This document shows positions 9,469 through 17,032 of a DNA stretch of 64,000 bases, in pieces; position 1 is the stretch's first letter; each line of letters begins with the position of its first letter. The stretch comes from Aquamicrobium sp. Its GTDB lineage: Bacteria; Pseudomonadota; Alphaproteobacteria; Rhizobiales; Rhizobiaceae. The stretch spans positions 168,334-232,333 of the forward strand of contig JAHHDT010000004.1 in assembly GCA_019739225.1 (NCBI GenBank). The letters run 5' to 3'. The notes beneath the pieces were generated by a model. It did not search any database and was not told the DNA's origin. It saw only the letters and a program-made list of their open reading frames with translations. The position numbers were made by a program, and so were the translations under genes.

Positions 9469-9489
9469 TGTTTCCCACCCGTCCGGGGA

Positions 9490-9536
9490 GATACCTAGTT
9501 CGGTATCACCTGCGGTTGAAACTACCGTTCGGTAGT
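9490..9536. repeat. Pair of adjacent inverted repeats (possible operators)
   Basis: GATACC-N6-GGTATC (9490-9507) is followed 13 bp later by ACTACCG-TT-CGGTAGT (9521-9536). Both share the core GTTCGGTA. They sit in the spacer between the tiny minus-strand frame and the plus-strand small membrane gene. They could be repressor operators or RNA hairpins; no regulator gene is adjacent. Confidence 0.4.
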
Positions 9537-9649
9537 CGGGTTGCATTTCAGCAATACGACAGCGGAAATTTTGACGATTACGGACTTCTTGCGCGGGCAG
9601 TCGCACCCCATATTCCAGTCTGGAGCTTTCGCCGGAACGGAGTTGTTGG

Positions 9650-9826
9650 ATGTTGAGGATCGTCGTCGTGGTGTTTGCGCTGATCGCGGCGTCCTATCTT
9701 CTGCTGCGACTGGCGCGGGAACTCGGCAAGGCCGATATGGACTGGCGCGGCATCGTCTTCGTCGCCGGGTTCGTGGCGATCGCTTTCTATCTTCGACACG
9801 TCACCGAGATCGGCGGGCTCGGCTAG
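9650..9826 (+). CDS. Small membrane protein, 58 residues
   Basis: A frame of 58 codons with two hydrophobic helices: MLRIVVVVFALIAASYLLL and, after a short charged loop (ARELGKADMDW), GIVFVAGFVAIAFYL. GGAACGGAG lies upstream of the ATG. Its stop overlaps the stop of the convergent small membrane gene by 4 bp. The two-helix hairpin and the neat convergent packing argue that it is real; function is unknown. Confidence 0.6.
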   Translation: MLRIVVVVFALIAASYLLLRLARELGKADMDWRGIVFVAGFVAIAFYLRHVTEIGGLG

Positions 9827-10083
9827 GCGCCGTCGCGTCGAACCCGCAGGATGCCGCGTATGACTGTCACGCCGAAGAACAGCACGAAGCCGAAGATTGC
9901 GCCGAGCGTCAGGTTGATCCAGATGTCGAGCTGGCAGACGCCTGCACCACCCGGAGCGCACCTTGGGTCCCGGTAAAGCACCAGCAGCATGAGCGAATAG
10001 ACGGCAGCAGGGCCGACCAGCAGGCCGGCGAAACCCCAGCCAAGCGCGCGGGCAATGATTTCCTTCATGTCACGGCGCTCCAC
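9823..10083 (-). CDS. Hypothetical two-helix membrane protein
   Basis: An 86-residue protein with two clear membrane segments, ALGWGFAGLLVGPAAVYSLM and NLTLGAIFGFVLFFGVTVI, joined by a loop with two cysteines (CAPGGAGVC) that could form a disulphide if the loop is periplasmic. The C-terminus is basic (RVRRDGA). A second ATG at 10068 (MKEIIARALG) has GGAG upstream and may be the true start, giving 81 residues. It converges on the preceding gene with a 4-bp stop overlap. No family recognised. Confidence 0.6.
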   Translation of the reverse strand: MERRDMKEIIARALGWGFAGLLVGPAAVYSLMLLVLYRDPRCAPGGAGVCQLDIWINLTLGAIFGFVLFFGVTVIRGILRVRRDGA

Positions 10084-10198
10084 CCGGTCCCGGTATTTCC
10101 TTCTAGAAGCACAGCGACGTCGCGTCCACCGACGGATTGCCGTTGGATGCGCCGCGCCACCGTCCTATCGTGCGGCGCGACTCGAACAGGGGGCCGAC

Positions 10199-11008
10199 AT
10201 GCCGCGATTTTCAGCCAATCTGTCGATGCTGTTTCAGGAATACGATTTCCTCGAGCGGTTCGATGCGGCTGCTCGCGCTGGCTTTGATGCGGTCGAGTAT
10301 GTCTCGCCTTACGAATACCCGGCCGACGAGGTCGCCACGCGGCTCGAACGCGCCGGGCTGGAGCAGGCGCTTTTCAATCTGCCGGTGGGCGACTGGGCAG
10401 CTGGCGAGCGCGGACTTGCTATCTTGCCGGATCGGATCGAGGAGTTTCGTCGCAGCGTGGATACGGCCGCACACTATGCTCAGGCGCTCGGCTGCAAACA
10501 GGTCAACTGCCTCGCAGGCATCGCCCCTGCAGATGCTGTGGAGGCGGAGCTGGAAACGGTCTTTGTCGAAAACCTGCGTTATGCCACCGACAGGCTTGGC
10601 GAGGCTGGCATCCGGCTGCTGATCGAGCCGATCAACGACAGGATCGACATGCCTGGCTTTTTCCTGACCCACACGCGTCAGGCGCTCGACATCATCGACA
10701 AGGTCGGTTCGCCTAACCTGTTCCTGCAATACGACATCTACCACATGCAGATCATGGAAGGAGACATCGCCCGCACCATCGAGGCAAACCTGCCGCGCAT
10801 CGGGCACGTCCAGGTAGCAGGGCATCCGGGTCGCCACGAGCCGGACATCGGCGAGATTAACTATCCCTTCCTGTTCGATCATCTCGACCGGATCGGCTAT
10901 CGCGGCTGGGTCGGCGCCGAATACAGGCCGCGCAGCCGCACCGAGGACGGGCTGGCCTGGATGCCGGGCTTCAATGGTCGTGCAACCGGGAAGGCGGAAG
11001 CGGGGTAG
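10199..11008 (+). CDS. hyi: Hydroxypyruvate isomerase
   Basis: A 269-residue TIM-barrel protein that interconverts hydroxypyruvate and tartronate semialdehyde in glyoxylate/glycolate metabolism. It follows E. coli Hyi closely along its length: RFSANLSMLFQEYDFLERF at the N-terminus, FNLPVGDWAAGERG, LLIEPINDRIDMPGFFLT with the metal-binding Glu, and LQYDIYHMQIMEGDIART. The frame is open further upstream, but the ATG at 10199 matches the family and has AGGGGG in front. It stands alone and converges with rlmB 6 bp downstream. Confidence 0.88.
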   Translation: MPRFSANLSMLFQEYDFLERFDAAARAGFDAVEYVSPYEYPADEVATRLERAGLEQALFNLPVGDWAAGERGLAILPDRIEEFRRSVDTAAHYAQALGCKQVNCLAGIAPADAVEAELETVFVENLRYATDRLGEAGIRLLIEPINDRIDMPGFFLTHTRQALDIIDKVGSPNLFLQYDIYHMQIMEGDIARTIEANLPRIGHVQVAGHPGRHEPDIGEINYPFLFDHLDRIGYRGWVGAEYRPRSRTEDGLAWMPGFNGRATGKAEAG

Positions 11009-11014
11009 GGCGCG

Positions 11015-11830
11015 TCAGGCGCCCAGATGCTTGCGCGCCGCATACATGGCCACGGCCGCCGCGTTCGACACGTTGAGCGAGCGGATCGCGCCGGGCATGT
11101 CGAGCCGTGCCAGCGTCGAAACGGTCTCGCGCGTCTTCTGGCGCAGCCCTTTGCCTTCCGCGCCCAGCACCAGCGCGATCCTGGGTTCCGAAAAGCTTCT
11201 CTCGATCTCCGCCGGTCCTTCCGAATCGAGGCCGATCGTCTGGAACCCGGCCGCGTGCAGTTCGCCCAGCGCATCAGCAAGGTTGCGCACTTCGATATGA
11301 TCGATGTGTTCCAGCGCGCCTGATGCGGACTTGGCAAGCACACCCGTCTCGGTCGGGCTGTGACGGGCGGTGGTGATCAGCGCGCGGGCGCCGAAGGCCA
11401 CCGCCGAGCGCATGATCGCGCCGACATTGTGCGGGTCCGTGACCTGATCGAGGACCAGAACGAGGTTCGTGTCGCCAAGCGCGGAGAGCGGCTTCGGCCG
11501 CAACGGTTCGGCCTCCAGAAGCGCACCTTGATGCACGGCGTCGGGATCGGTCAGCCGGTCGATCTCGCGCGGCTCGACGATTTCGGCCGGAAAGGGCAGG
11601 GAGAGCGGTTCGGATAGATCAAGCCGGGCAAGCGCGTTGCGCGTCACCAGCAGCCGCCGCGACTTGCGGGCGGGATTGTCCAGCGCCGCACGCACCGTGT
11701 GCAGCCCGTAAAGCCGCACCAGCCCATCATCGGGGCGCTCGCCTTCCTCGCGCGTGCTGTCGCGATGCGCGCGGCGCAGGCGCGCATAGTGGCTGTCCTT
11801 GGGGGTTCCGGTCTTGCGGTCGCTGCTCAT
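11015..11830 (-). CDS. rlmB: 23S rRNA (guanosine-2'-O)-methyltransferase, RlmB/TrmH family
   Basis: A 271-residue SPOUT-class RNA methyltransferase. The N-terminal substrate-binding domain carries LYGLHTVRAALDNP. The trefoil-knot catalytic domain has the three SPOUT motifs: DPHNVGAIMRSA with the catalytic Arg, ALVLGAEGKGLR, and SLNVSNAAAVAMY, which bind S-adenosylmethionine. Length and N-terminal extension fit RlmB, which methylates G2251 of 23S rRNA; a TrmH-type tRNA target cannot be excluded. The start at 11830 is preferred over an upstream one because the extra residues are basic and unconserved-looking. Confidence 0.82.
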   Translation of the reverse strand: MSSDRKTGTPKDSHYARLRRAHRDSTREEGERPDDGLVRLYGLHTVRAALDNPARKSRRLLVTRNALARLDLSEPLSLPFPAEIVEPREIDRLTDPDAVHQGALLEAEPLRPKPLSALGDTNLVLVLDQVTDPHNVGAIMRSAVAFGARALITTARHSPTETGVLAKSASGALEHIDHIEVRNLADALGELHAAGFQTIGLDSEGPAEIERSFSEPRIALVLGAEGKGLRQKTRETVSTLARLDMPGAIRSLNVSNAAAVAMYAARKHLGA

Positions 11831-12026
11831 GCGGCCTCTATAGCGGCGCGAGAACCGCTTGGATATGGCAGCAAGCACCCGATGGGAAATTCGTCTGAAA
11901 TTGCTGCGCCACGCGGTTGACAGTCAACGGCCATGCCGCCATAAGGCGCTTCGCGGATTTCGGCGGCGGTCTCGACCACCAAAGATGATCCCGCATGTGC
12001 CACGTCGCATGGCTCCGGCGCAGAAC

Positions 12027-12111
12027 GGAGGGATGCCCGAGTGGTTAAAGGGGACGGACTGTAAATCCGTTGGCTATGCCTACGTTGGTTCAAATCCAAC
12101 TCCCTCCACCA
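12027..12111 (+). tRNA. tRNA-Tyr (GTA)
   Basis: Cloverleaf with acceptor GGAGGGA/TCCCTCC, discriminator A and encoded CCA. Anticodon GTA is at 12061-12063 in loop CTGTAAA with stem ACGGA/TCCGT. The long class II variable arm and the TTCAAATC T-loop are as expected for tRNA-Tyr. Confidence 0.97.
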
Positions 12112-12135
12112 CTGCGCATCGGACGCCATGATCAG

Positions 12136-12209
12136 GCGGGTATAGCTCAATGGTAGAGCAGCAGCCTTCCAAGCTGAATATGCGGGTTCGATTCCCGCTA
12201 CCCGCTCCA
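12136..12209 (+). tRNA. tRNA-Gly (TCC), island attachment gene
   Basis: Cloverleaf with acceptor GCGGGTA/TACCCGC, discriminator T and encoded CCA. Anticodon TCC is at 12168-12170 in loop CTTCCAA. Its last 14 bases (12196-12209) are repeated at 36318-36331, so this gene served as the insertion target of the island. The tRNA itself stays intact. Confidence 0.97.
12196..12209 (+). repeat. Left attachment core (att), 14 bp
   Basis: CGCTACCCGCTCCA, the 3' end of tRNA-Gly, repeated in direct orientation at 36318-36331. Tyrosine integrases commonly use tRNA 3' ends this way. Confidence 0.85.
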
Positions 12210-12301
12210 AATTTCACTCCTTGAATCACCACCAAATCCATTTACTGCAAGGACTTGCGGAGCACGGGCTGTTGGCTGATTGTTTGACTCGCTCCGAAAT
12301 T

Positions 12302-12332
12302 GTGATACAATACGGGATACTATCAGTGTTAC
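12302..12332 (+). repeat. Left arm-type integrase sites, 12-bp period
   Basis: Three related heptamers start exactly 12 bp apart: GTGATAC (12302), GGGATAC (12314) and GTGTTAC (12326). They lie 93 bp inside the left att core and just upstream of the integrase start. A matching 12-bp series sits at the other island end. The location also suggests integrase could autoregulate its own promoter. Confidence 0.65.
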
Positions 12333-12347
12333 CGGAGAGGCGGCGAG

Positions 12348-13703
12348 ATGCGGCATTACCGGAAGGTCGACCCAGACCGATACCTGCTGCAACGGCAGGG
12401 GATCTACTATTACTGGCGGCGCATTCCCGCCGTCGTCGCAGGGATCGATTCGCGTGGCCGTCTCGTTCGGATGTCGCTCAAGACCGACGACCTCGCCGAG
12501 GCCAGGGCCAAGCGGGATGCGCTGGAAGCGGCCGACAACGATTATTGGCAGGCCCTGATCTTGGATGAGGACGAGGCCAAGGCCCGCCTCCGATACAAGG
12601 CGGCGGCGCGGCGGGCGGAAGCGCTGGGGTTCTCGTACCGGACCAGTTCGGAATTGGCTTCGGGGTCTCTCGCCGAGCTCATCAAGCACGTACTTGCTAT
12701 CCCTCCGGCTGGCGCCCCGCCCGAGGTTGAGGCCGCAGTCTTGGGACGCGAAGACCGGCCGAGAGACAGCTGGTGGCAGGCTTACGAGATATACAAGAAC
12801 GAGATCAAGAAAGAGGAACTTGCAAAAAAGAGCCCCGGGCAGCTGAAACGCTGGGAGAACACTAGGAAGGCCGCGATATCGAATTTCCTTAAGCTGGTGG
12901 GCGAAAAGCCGATCGCGGACACGACGCGCAACGATGGAGTGGCTCTGCACAAGTACTGGCTCGGCAGGGTGGTCCCGGACGACAAGACAAAGAAGCGCTA
13001 CTCTCCAAATTCTGCCAACAAGCAGATTGGCATCCTGGGGAACATTTACTCGGAGTATTTCAAACGTCAGCAGGAGGACAGGAAGAACCCGTTCTCCGAC
13101 CTCAGCTTCAAGGAAAGAGGCGGGCAAAAGAGAAAGCCGTTTGCGTCAGAGTGGATCCAAAGCGCGATTCTCGCTCCTGGCGCTCTGGCCGGCATGAACG
13201 ACGAAGGACGCGGGATCACCTTGGCACAGGTGGAAACAGGCTGCCGCCCGGGAGAACTGTGCAACATCGTGCCGGAAGACATCCTCCTCGATGCGGAAGT
13301 CCCTCACATACACGTCAGGGCCAGAACCGATCCGGGCGACACCAGGGATATTAAGACCGAGCAGTCCGACCGTCGGATCCCTCTGGTCGGCGTTGCCCTC
13401 GAGGTGTTCAAGCGGCACCCGAAGGGATTTCCGCGATACAAGGACAAGGAAGATTCCTACTCGGCTATGGCCAACAAATACCTGAAGGAGAACGGCCTGC
13501 GGCCCAGCCGGCAGCACACCGTGTACTCGTTCAGGCATTCCTTCGAGGACCGCATGCTGGAAGGCGGAATCGACCTGGAGTTGAGGGAGGTTCTGATGGG
13601 GCACAAGCTTGAAAGACCGCTTTACGGCGAGAAGGGCACGCTGCAGTTCCGCCAGAAGGTTCTCAGTGCGATAGCGCTGGAATTCGATCCGGCGATCGTT
13701 TGA
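12348..13703 (+). CDS. Tyrosine site-specific integrase of the island
   Basis: A 451-residue phage-type integrase, first gene after tRNA-Gly, that would catalyse integration and excision at the tRNA 3' end. The N-terminal region (YYYWRRIPAVVAGIDSRG..VRMSLKTDD) resembles the DUF6538 DNA-binding domain. A SAM-like core-binding domain follows, then the catalytic domain: Arg in ETGCRPGELCN (about 299), RRIPLVG, box II in VYSFRHSFEDRM (about 390-400), and the histidine and nucleophile Tyr in GHKLERPLYG (about 418 and 425). All appear intact, so it may be active. GGAGAGGCGG precedes the ATG. Confidence 0.93.
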   Translation: MRHYRKVDPDRYLLQRQGIYYYWRRIPAVVAGIDSRGRLVRMSLKTDDLAEARAKRDALEAADNDYWQALILDEDEAKARLRYKAAARRAEALGFSYRTSSELASGSLAELIKHVLAIPPAGAPPEVEAAVLGREDRPRDSWWQAYEIYKNEIKKEELAKKSPGQLKRWENTRKAAISNFLKLVGEKPIADTTRNDGVALHKYWLGRVVPDDKTKKRYSPNSANKQIGILGNIYSEYFKRQQEDRKNPFSDLSFKERGGQKRKPFASEWIQSAILAPGALAGMNDEGRGITLAQVETGCRPGELCNIVPEDILLDAEVPHIHVRARTDPGDTRDIKTEQSDRRIPLVGVALEVFKRHPKGFPRYKDKEDSYSAMANKYLKENGLRPSRQHTVYSFRHSFEDRMLEGGIDLELREVLMGHKLERPLYGEKGTLQFRQKVLSAIALEFDPAIV

Positions 13704-13789
13704 TGCCGTTCCCCGGACCTTGTCCTCTGACTGTCGCCGGCCGCCTTGCCGAAGAGTCGGCCTGGGGTTCCAGATCAGCGAACGAGGCG

Positions 13790-14358
13790 CAGATGAGAAG
13801 AGTGGGCCACAACAGACTGGATCCAGGCGCGGATCCTAGCCCCGACGCTTTGACTGCCCTCAACGGCGAGGCCCCCGGGGGGGCACTCTGGCGCTGTTTG
13901 AAACAGGTTGCCGCGCCTCTGAGTTCTGCGGCCTCGAGTCGACGGACATTTTTCCCGTCGGGAAGATCCCCGATATCGACATTTCGCCACGAGATGTCAG
14001 CCAAAGGGAGCGATGGCACCATCGGCGCATTCCCCTTGTCGGTGTCGCCAGAGAGGTGTTCAGGTGATACCCGAACGGGTTTCCGCAGTACAGGAACCGG
14101 GCCGCCTCCTAACTGAGGGCGGTGAACAGGCACCTGAGGAAGAACGCCGGCTGGCCCTGCCCAGGGCATTCTATCTACTCGTTGAGGCGCTCCTTCTTGA
14201 TGCTGCGCATGCAGCACCGCGGCATCGACGAGGAATCAGGGCAGCCTTGATGGGGCAAAGGTCCGGGTGGCAACCGCCGTTCTTTATGAGAAGTGCCGCT
14301 GAATCTGCGCCAGCAGGTGCTCGGTGCTATGGCTTTCGGGTACGATCCAGCGATCGCG
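13790..14358 (+). pseudogene. Decayed C-terminal half of a second, related integrase
   Basis: Immediately after the intact integrase, translated pieces align collinearly with its catalytic half: WIQARILAP (intact WIQSAILAP), ETGCRASEFCGLESTDIFPV, RRIPLVGVAREVF (intact RRIPLVGVALEVF), YPNGFPQYR, HSIYSLRRSF (intact HTVYSFRHSF) and FGYDPAIA (intact FDPAIV). The frame carries at least four in-frame stops and one frameshift near a run of seven G at about 13877. Divergence from the intact copy is large, so it is a remnant of a different, earlier element at the same tRNA and not a recent duplication. The N-terminal half is absent. Confidence 0.85.
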
Positions 14359-14575
14359 CAACGCGCGCCCGGATCTCCGTCAGCGTCGCGGCCCGTTGCC
14401 TCATAGCCGCCAGTTCCACGCTCAGCCGGTCGTAGATCGGCAAGTAGGCGGCGCCGCGCTTTTCATCTCTGACGATGGCGCGGGCAACCCGATCCATGCA
14501 CAGTTCGATCAGTTCCGGAGTGATCGCTGGCTCGGAGCCGGCGTCCGGCGGTTCGGGAGAAGGCTTTCCTTCCAT
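14327..14575 (-). CDS. Small hypothetical protein of the island
   Basis: An 82-residue protein, MEGKPSPEPPDAGSEPAITP onward, with an amphipathic, probably all-helical remainder (ELIELCMDRVARAIVRDEKR and LPIYDRLSVELAAMRQRAAT). The ATG at 14575 has GAGGGG 6 bp upstream; a GTG ten codons earlier is also open. It overlaps the end of the decayed integrase on the other strand. Small helical proteins of this kind are frequent beside integrases, but I recognise no family. Confidence 0.5.
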   Translation of the reverse strand: MEGKPSPEPPDAGSEPAITPELIELCMDRVARAIVRDEKRGAAYLPIYDRLSVELAAMRQRAATLTEIRARVARSLDRTRKP

Positions 14576-15388
14576 GGCCCCTCGCTGCCTATGACCATCT
14601 GCCACCGCCGCTCAAGGCGCGGTGGTTTTCTCCCTCGCAATGAATCTCATGTCGCCGCGACCGCGCCCTCCGGCAAACGCACATTATAGCGTTTGTCGGC
14701 TCCATAGTCAAATTGTTGGAGCAAAGATAAGCCAGTCAAAAGAGTTGCTTGCATTGAATCCTTCAGAAGGAAGATTAGGAATCCTTATGGCTCTGAAGGA
14801 CTCCTGATTCCAGTTTTTGTCTGCCAAAGGATTCGCCAATTTTGGCTTGAGATCGGGCTCGCGCCTGGCAGCTGGTGAACGGAAGAATCCTATGGATGGC
14901 TACCGGACTGGAAAAATCCTCACTGCCTGCCATCTCTCTTGCTAGCTGTTGGCCCCCGTCGGATTTTGTCGGATCCTGTTCCTCACTGGCCGCGCAAGCC
15001 TCTTTCGAGAGACCCGAGACAAATTTCTGTCCTCCTTCCACCGGCATCGGCCGCGCGGTCTCCCAGCTTTACAGCCGCCAGAATCTGGGCGCGAACGAAC
15101 AGTAGCTAGTTCTGCCAGAACGTCATTAAGCCGCCGGATATCGCTCATAGCTGTATCCGGCGAATCCGGTCAGCGCTCAGAAGATGCCACCGATCTGATG
15201 TCCGAACAGATCTGCACGTCCCGCGCCGAGGACTTTAACTGTAGGTAGTTGAGGGAAAACTCAGGACCATCCGTCGATTCTTTGCGGTGCACTGGGCGAA
15301 ATCAAGATTGAGTAAACCTTGTCAGGTTATCAGTCATCGTCCAAGTTGCGATTCAGAATAGCAATCGGAAGCAGCATCTCGGGGGGAA
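14576..15388. other. 813-bp region without a recognisable gene, upstream of the DISARM-like operon
   Basis: No frame here reads as a plausible protein. The stretch at about 14690-14830 is AT-rich and contains imperfect repeats around CTTCAGAAGG and CTGAAGGA. It must hold the promoter of the operon that begins at 15389; I could not place boxes reliably. Confidence 0.4.
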
Positions 15389-17032
15389 ATGAGGCTAATT
15401 CCTGCGCAAATCCTGAACTGCGACTCCGCCGCGGAGAGAAGGGTATTCGGATATCTGGCCGAAGTAGGGTTCAGTTCCTACGACGTGGCCCTCCATTCCC
15501 TCAATATCGGCCACCATGAGTACAAGCGATGGGGCGAGGCCGATTTCTTCCTAATTGGACGGCGCGGGATACTCCTCCTCGAGGTCAAGGGGGGGCGAGT
15601 TGCATGCAAAAATGGGATTTGGGAGTTCACGAACCGGAAGAGCGAGATTAACCGGAAGAAAGAAGGTCCGGCAGAGCAAGCCAAATCCGCCTACTTTTCT
15701 CTGGAGAAGAACTATCTATACCCAAAGTTCTACCAGGAGTTGAATGGCGTCCCCAGGGGCTGGGCGGTTGTTTTCACTGATATCCCGCGACTTGCCAGCG
15801 ACGGTTCGACGCTGTTACCCGAGCATCCCGACGAGATCACCGCCTACGAAGAAGATTGCAAAGGTCACAACACCTTCAAAAATTTCTTGGCGAGAGCCTA
15901 CGATCACTGGGCGACAAAGCAGAAAAGATCGATTGATCTTTCGCCTGAGCTTGTAAAATCAATATCAGATTCCCTGCGTCCGAACTTCGAACGCGTTCCC
16001 TCGCTGAATAGTCAGCTCCGCGACATCGAGCATAGACTCTACCAGTTCACCACCGAGCAGTACGAGAAACTCGATGCGATTGCCGAGAATAATCGAATAC
16101 TTATTGCGGGTGGCGCTGGGACTGGAAAGACCTTCGTTGCCGCTGCATGCGCTCGTTACGAAGCAGCCGAAGGGCGTTCCGTCCTTTTCGTAACCAGAAG
16201 TCATTATCTTGCTAGCTTCTTGGCTAACCAGGGATTGCCCGTGGGAGTTACGATCGCAGCGTTCGACGAAATTCCCAAGTATGTTGAGGAAAAGTCAGTC
16301 TGGGATGTCTTGATCGTGGACGAGGGCCAAGACCTCTGTTCCCTCGAATGCATCGACCTGATCGACAAGGTGGTGGTGGGAGGATGGGAGAATGGACGTT
16401 GGAGGTGGTTCGGCGACCCCAACCATCAGGTATCGCCGAGCTTTCCATTGGAACAAGAGTGCCTCGACTACGTGAAGTCCCAGGGCGTGGTGTCGAATCT
16501 AAAAAACAACATTCGCAACGCCGGAAAGATCGTCGAGGCCATCAAGATCCTGGCGGGCGCAGACGTCGGTAAGCCAAGTAGCAAGCCCGATAGCGGCACC
16601 GTCGATATCCAGCTGGTCGACGTGGAAAGCGAAGTTCTTCCCCGCGCGGCAGCAGTGGTGCGAAAGTGGTTGAGCGACGATACACAACTGCCGCGCAATT
16701 CGATCGCAATGCTGGTGCCGAACGAAAGCGATGTTTCGAGAGCCGTCGAGCTTCTCTCCACCAGGAACGTGAGGTCAGAAGCATTGAGCAAGCGTGCCTT
16801 GGGCGGCAAGCCCCGGGACTGTGTTCTCGTCGCGACGATCGAGGATTTCAAGGGTTTGGAGCGACCACTCATCTGCGTGGCCGGATTGGGGCAAGAGCAC
16901 GGGTTTGCGTCTAGCGCTTACAAGGCAATCTCACGAGCTAACCATGCTTTGGCGCTCGTGGCAATGCGTCGGTGCGTGGCTGAGCTGAAGGAAAACGCCG
17001 CTCTGCAAATCACGGGGCATAGGGAGAATTGA
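15389..17032 (+). CDS. NERD nuclease-domain fused to SF1 (UvrD-like) helicase
   Basis: A 547-residue two-domain protein and first gene of the defence operon. Residues 14-120 form a NERD domain, a nuclease-related fold: Glu16 in AAERRVFGYL, then EADFFLI (50-56) and LLLEVKGG (62-69) give the acidic/Lys pattern of PD-(D/E)XK-like enzymes. From 225 on is a superfamily 1 helicase: Walker A GGAGTGKT (241-248), motif II VDEGQD (310-315), FGDPNHQ, motif IV-like NNIRNA and a C-terminal AISRANHAL (motif VI region). DNA unwinding coupled to cleavage is the likely activity. GGGGGGAA precedes the ATG. The stop abuts the ATG of the drmA-like gene. NERD helicases are not components of described DISARM. Confidence 0.85.
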   Translation: MRLIPAQILNCDSAAERRVFGYLAEVGFSSYDVALHSLNIGHHEYKRWGEADFFLIGRRGILLLEVKGGRVACKNGIWEFTNRKSEINRKKEGPAEQAKSAYFSLEKNYLYPKFYQELNGVPRGWAVVFTDIPRLASDGSTLLPEHPDEITAYEEDCKGHNTFKNFLARAYDHWATKQKRSIDLSPELVKSISDSLRPNFERVPSLNSQLRDIEHRLYQFTTEQYEKLDAIAENNRILIAGGAGTGKTFVAAACARYEAAEGRSVLFVTRSHYLASFLANQGLPVGVTIAAFDEIPKYVEEKSVWDVLIVDEGQDLCSLECIDLIDKVVVGGWENGRWRWFGDPNHQVSPSFPLEQECLDYVKSQGVVSNLKNNIRNAGKIVEAIKILAGADVGKPSSKPDSGTVDIQLVDVESEVLPRAAAVVRKWLSDDTQLPRNSIAMLVPNESDVSRAVELLSTRNVRSEALSKRALGGKPRDCVLVATIEDFKGLERPLICVAGLGQEHGFASSAYKAISRANHALALVAMRRCVAELKENAALQITGHREN

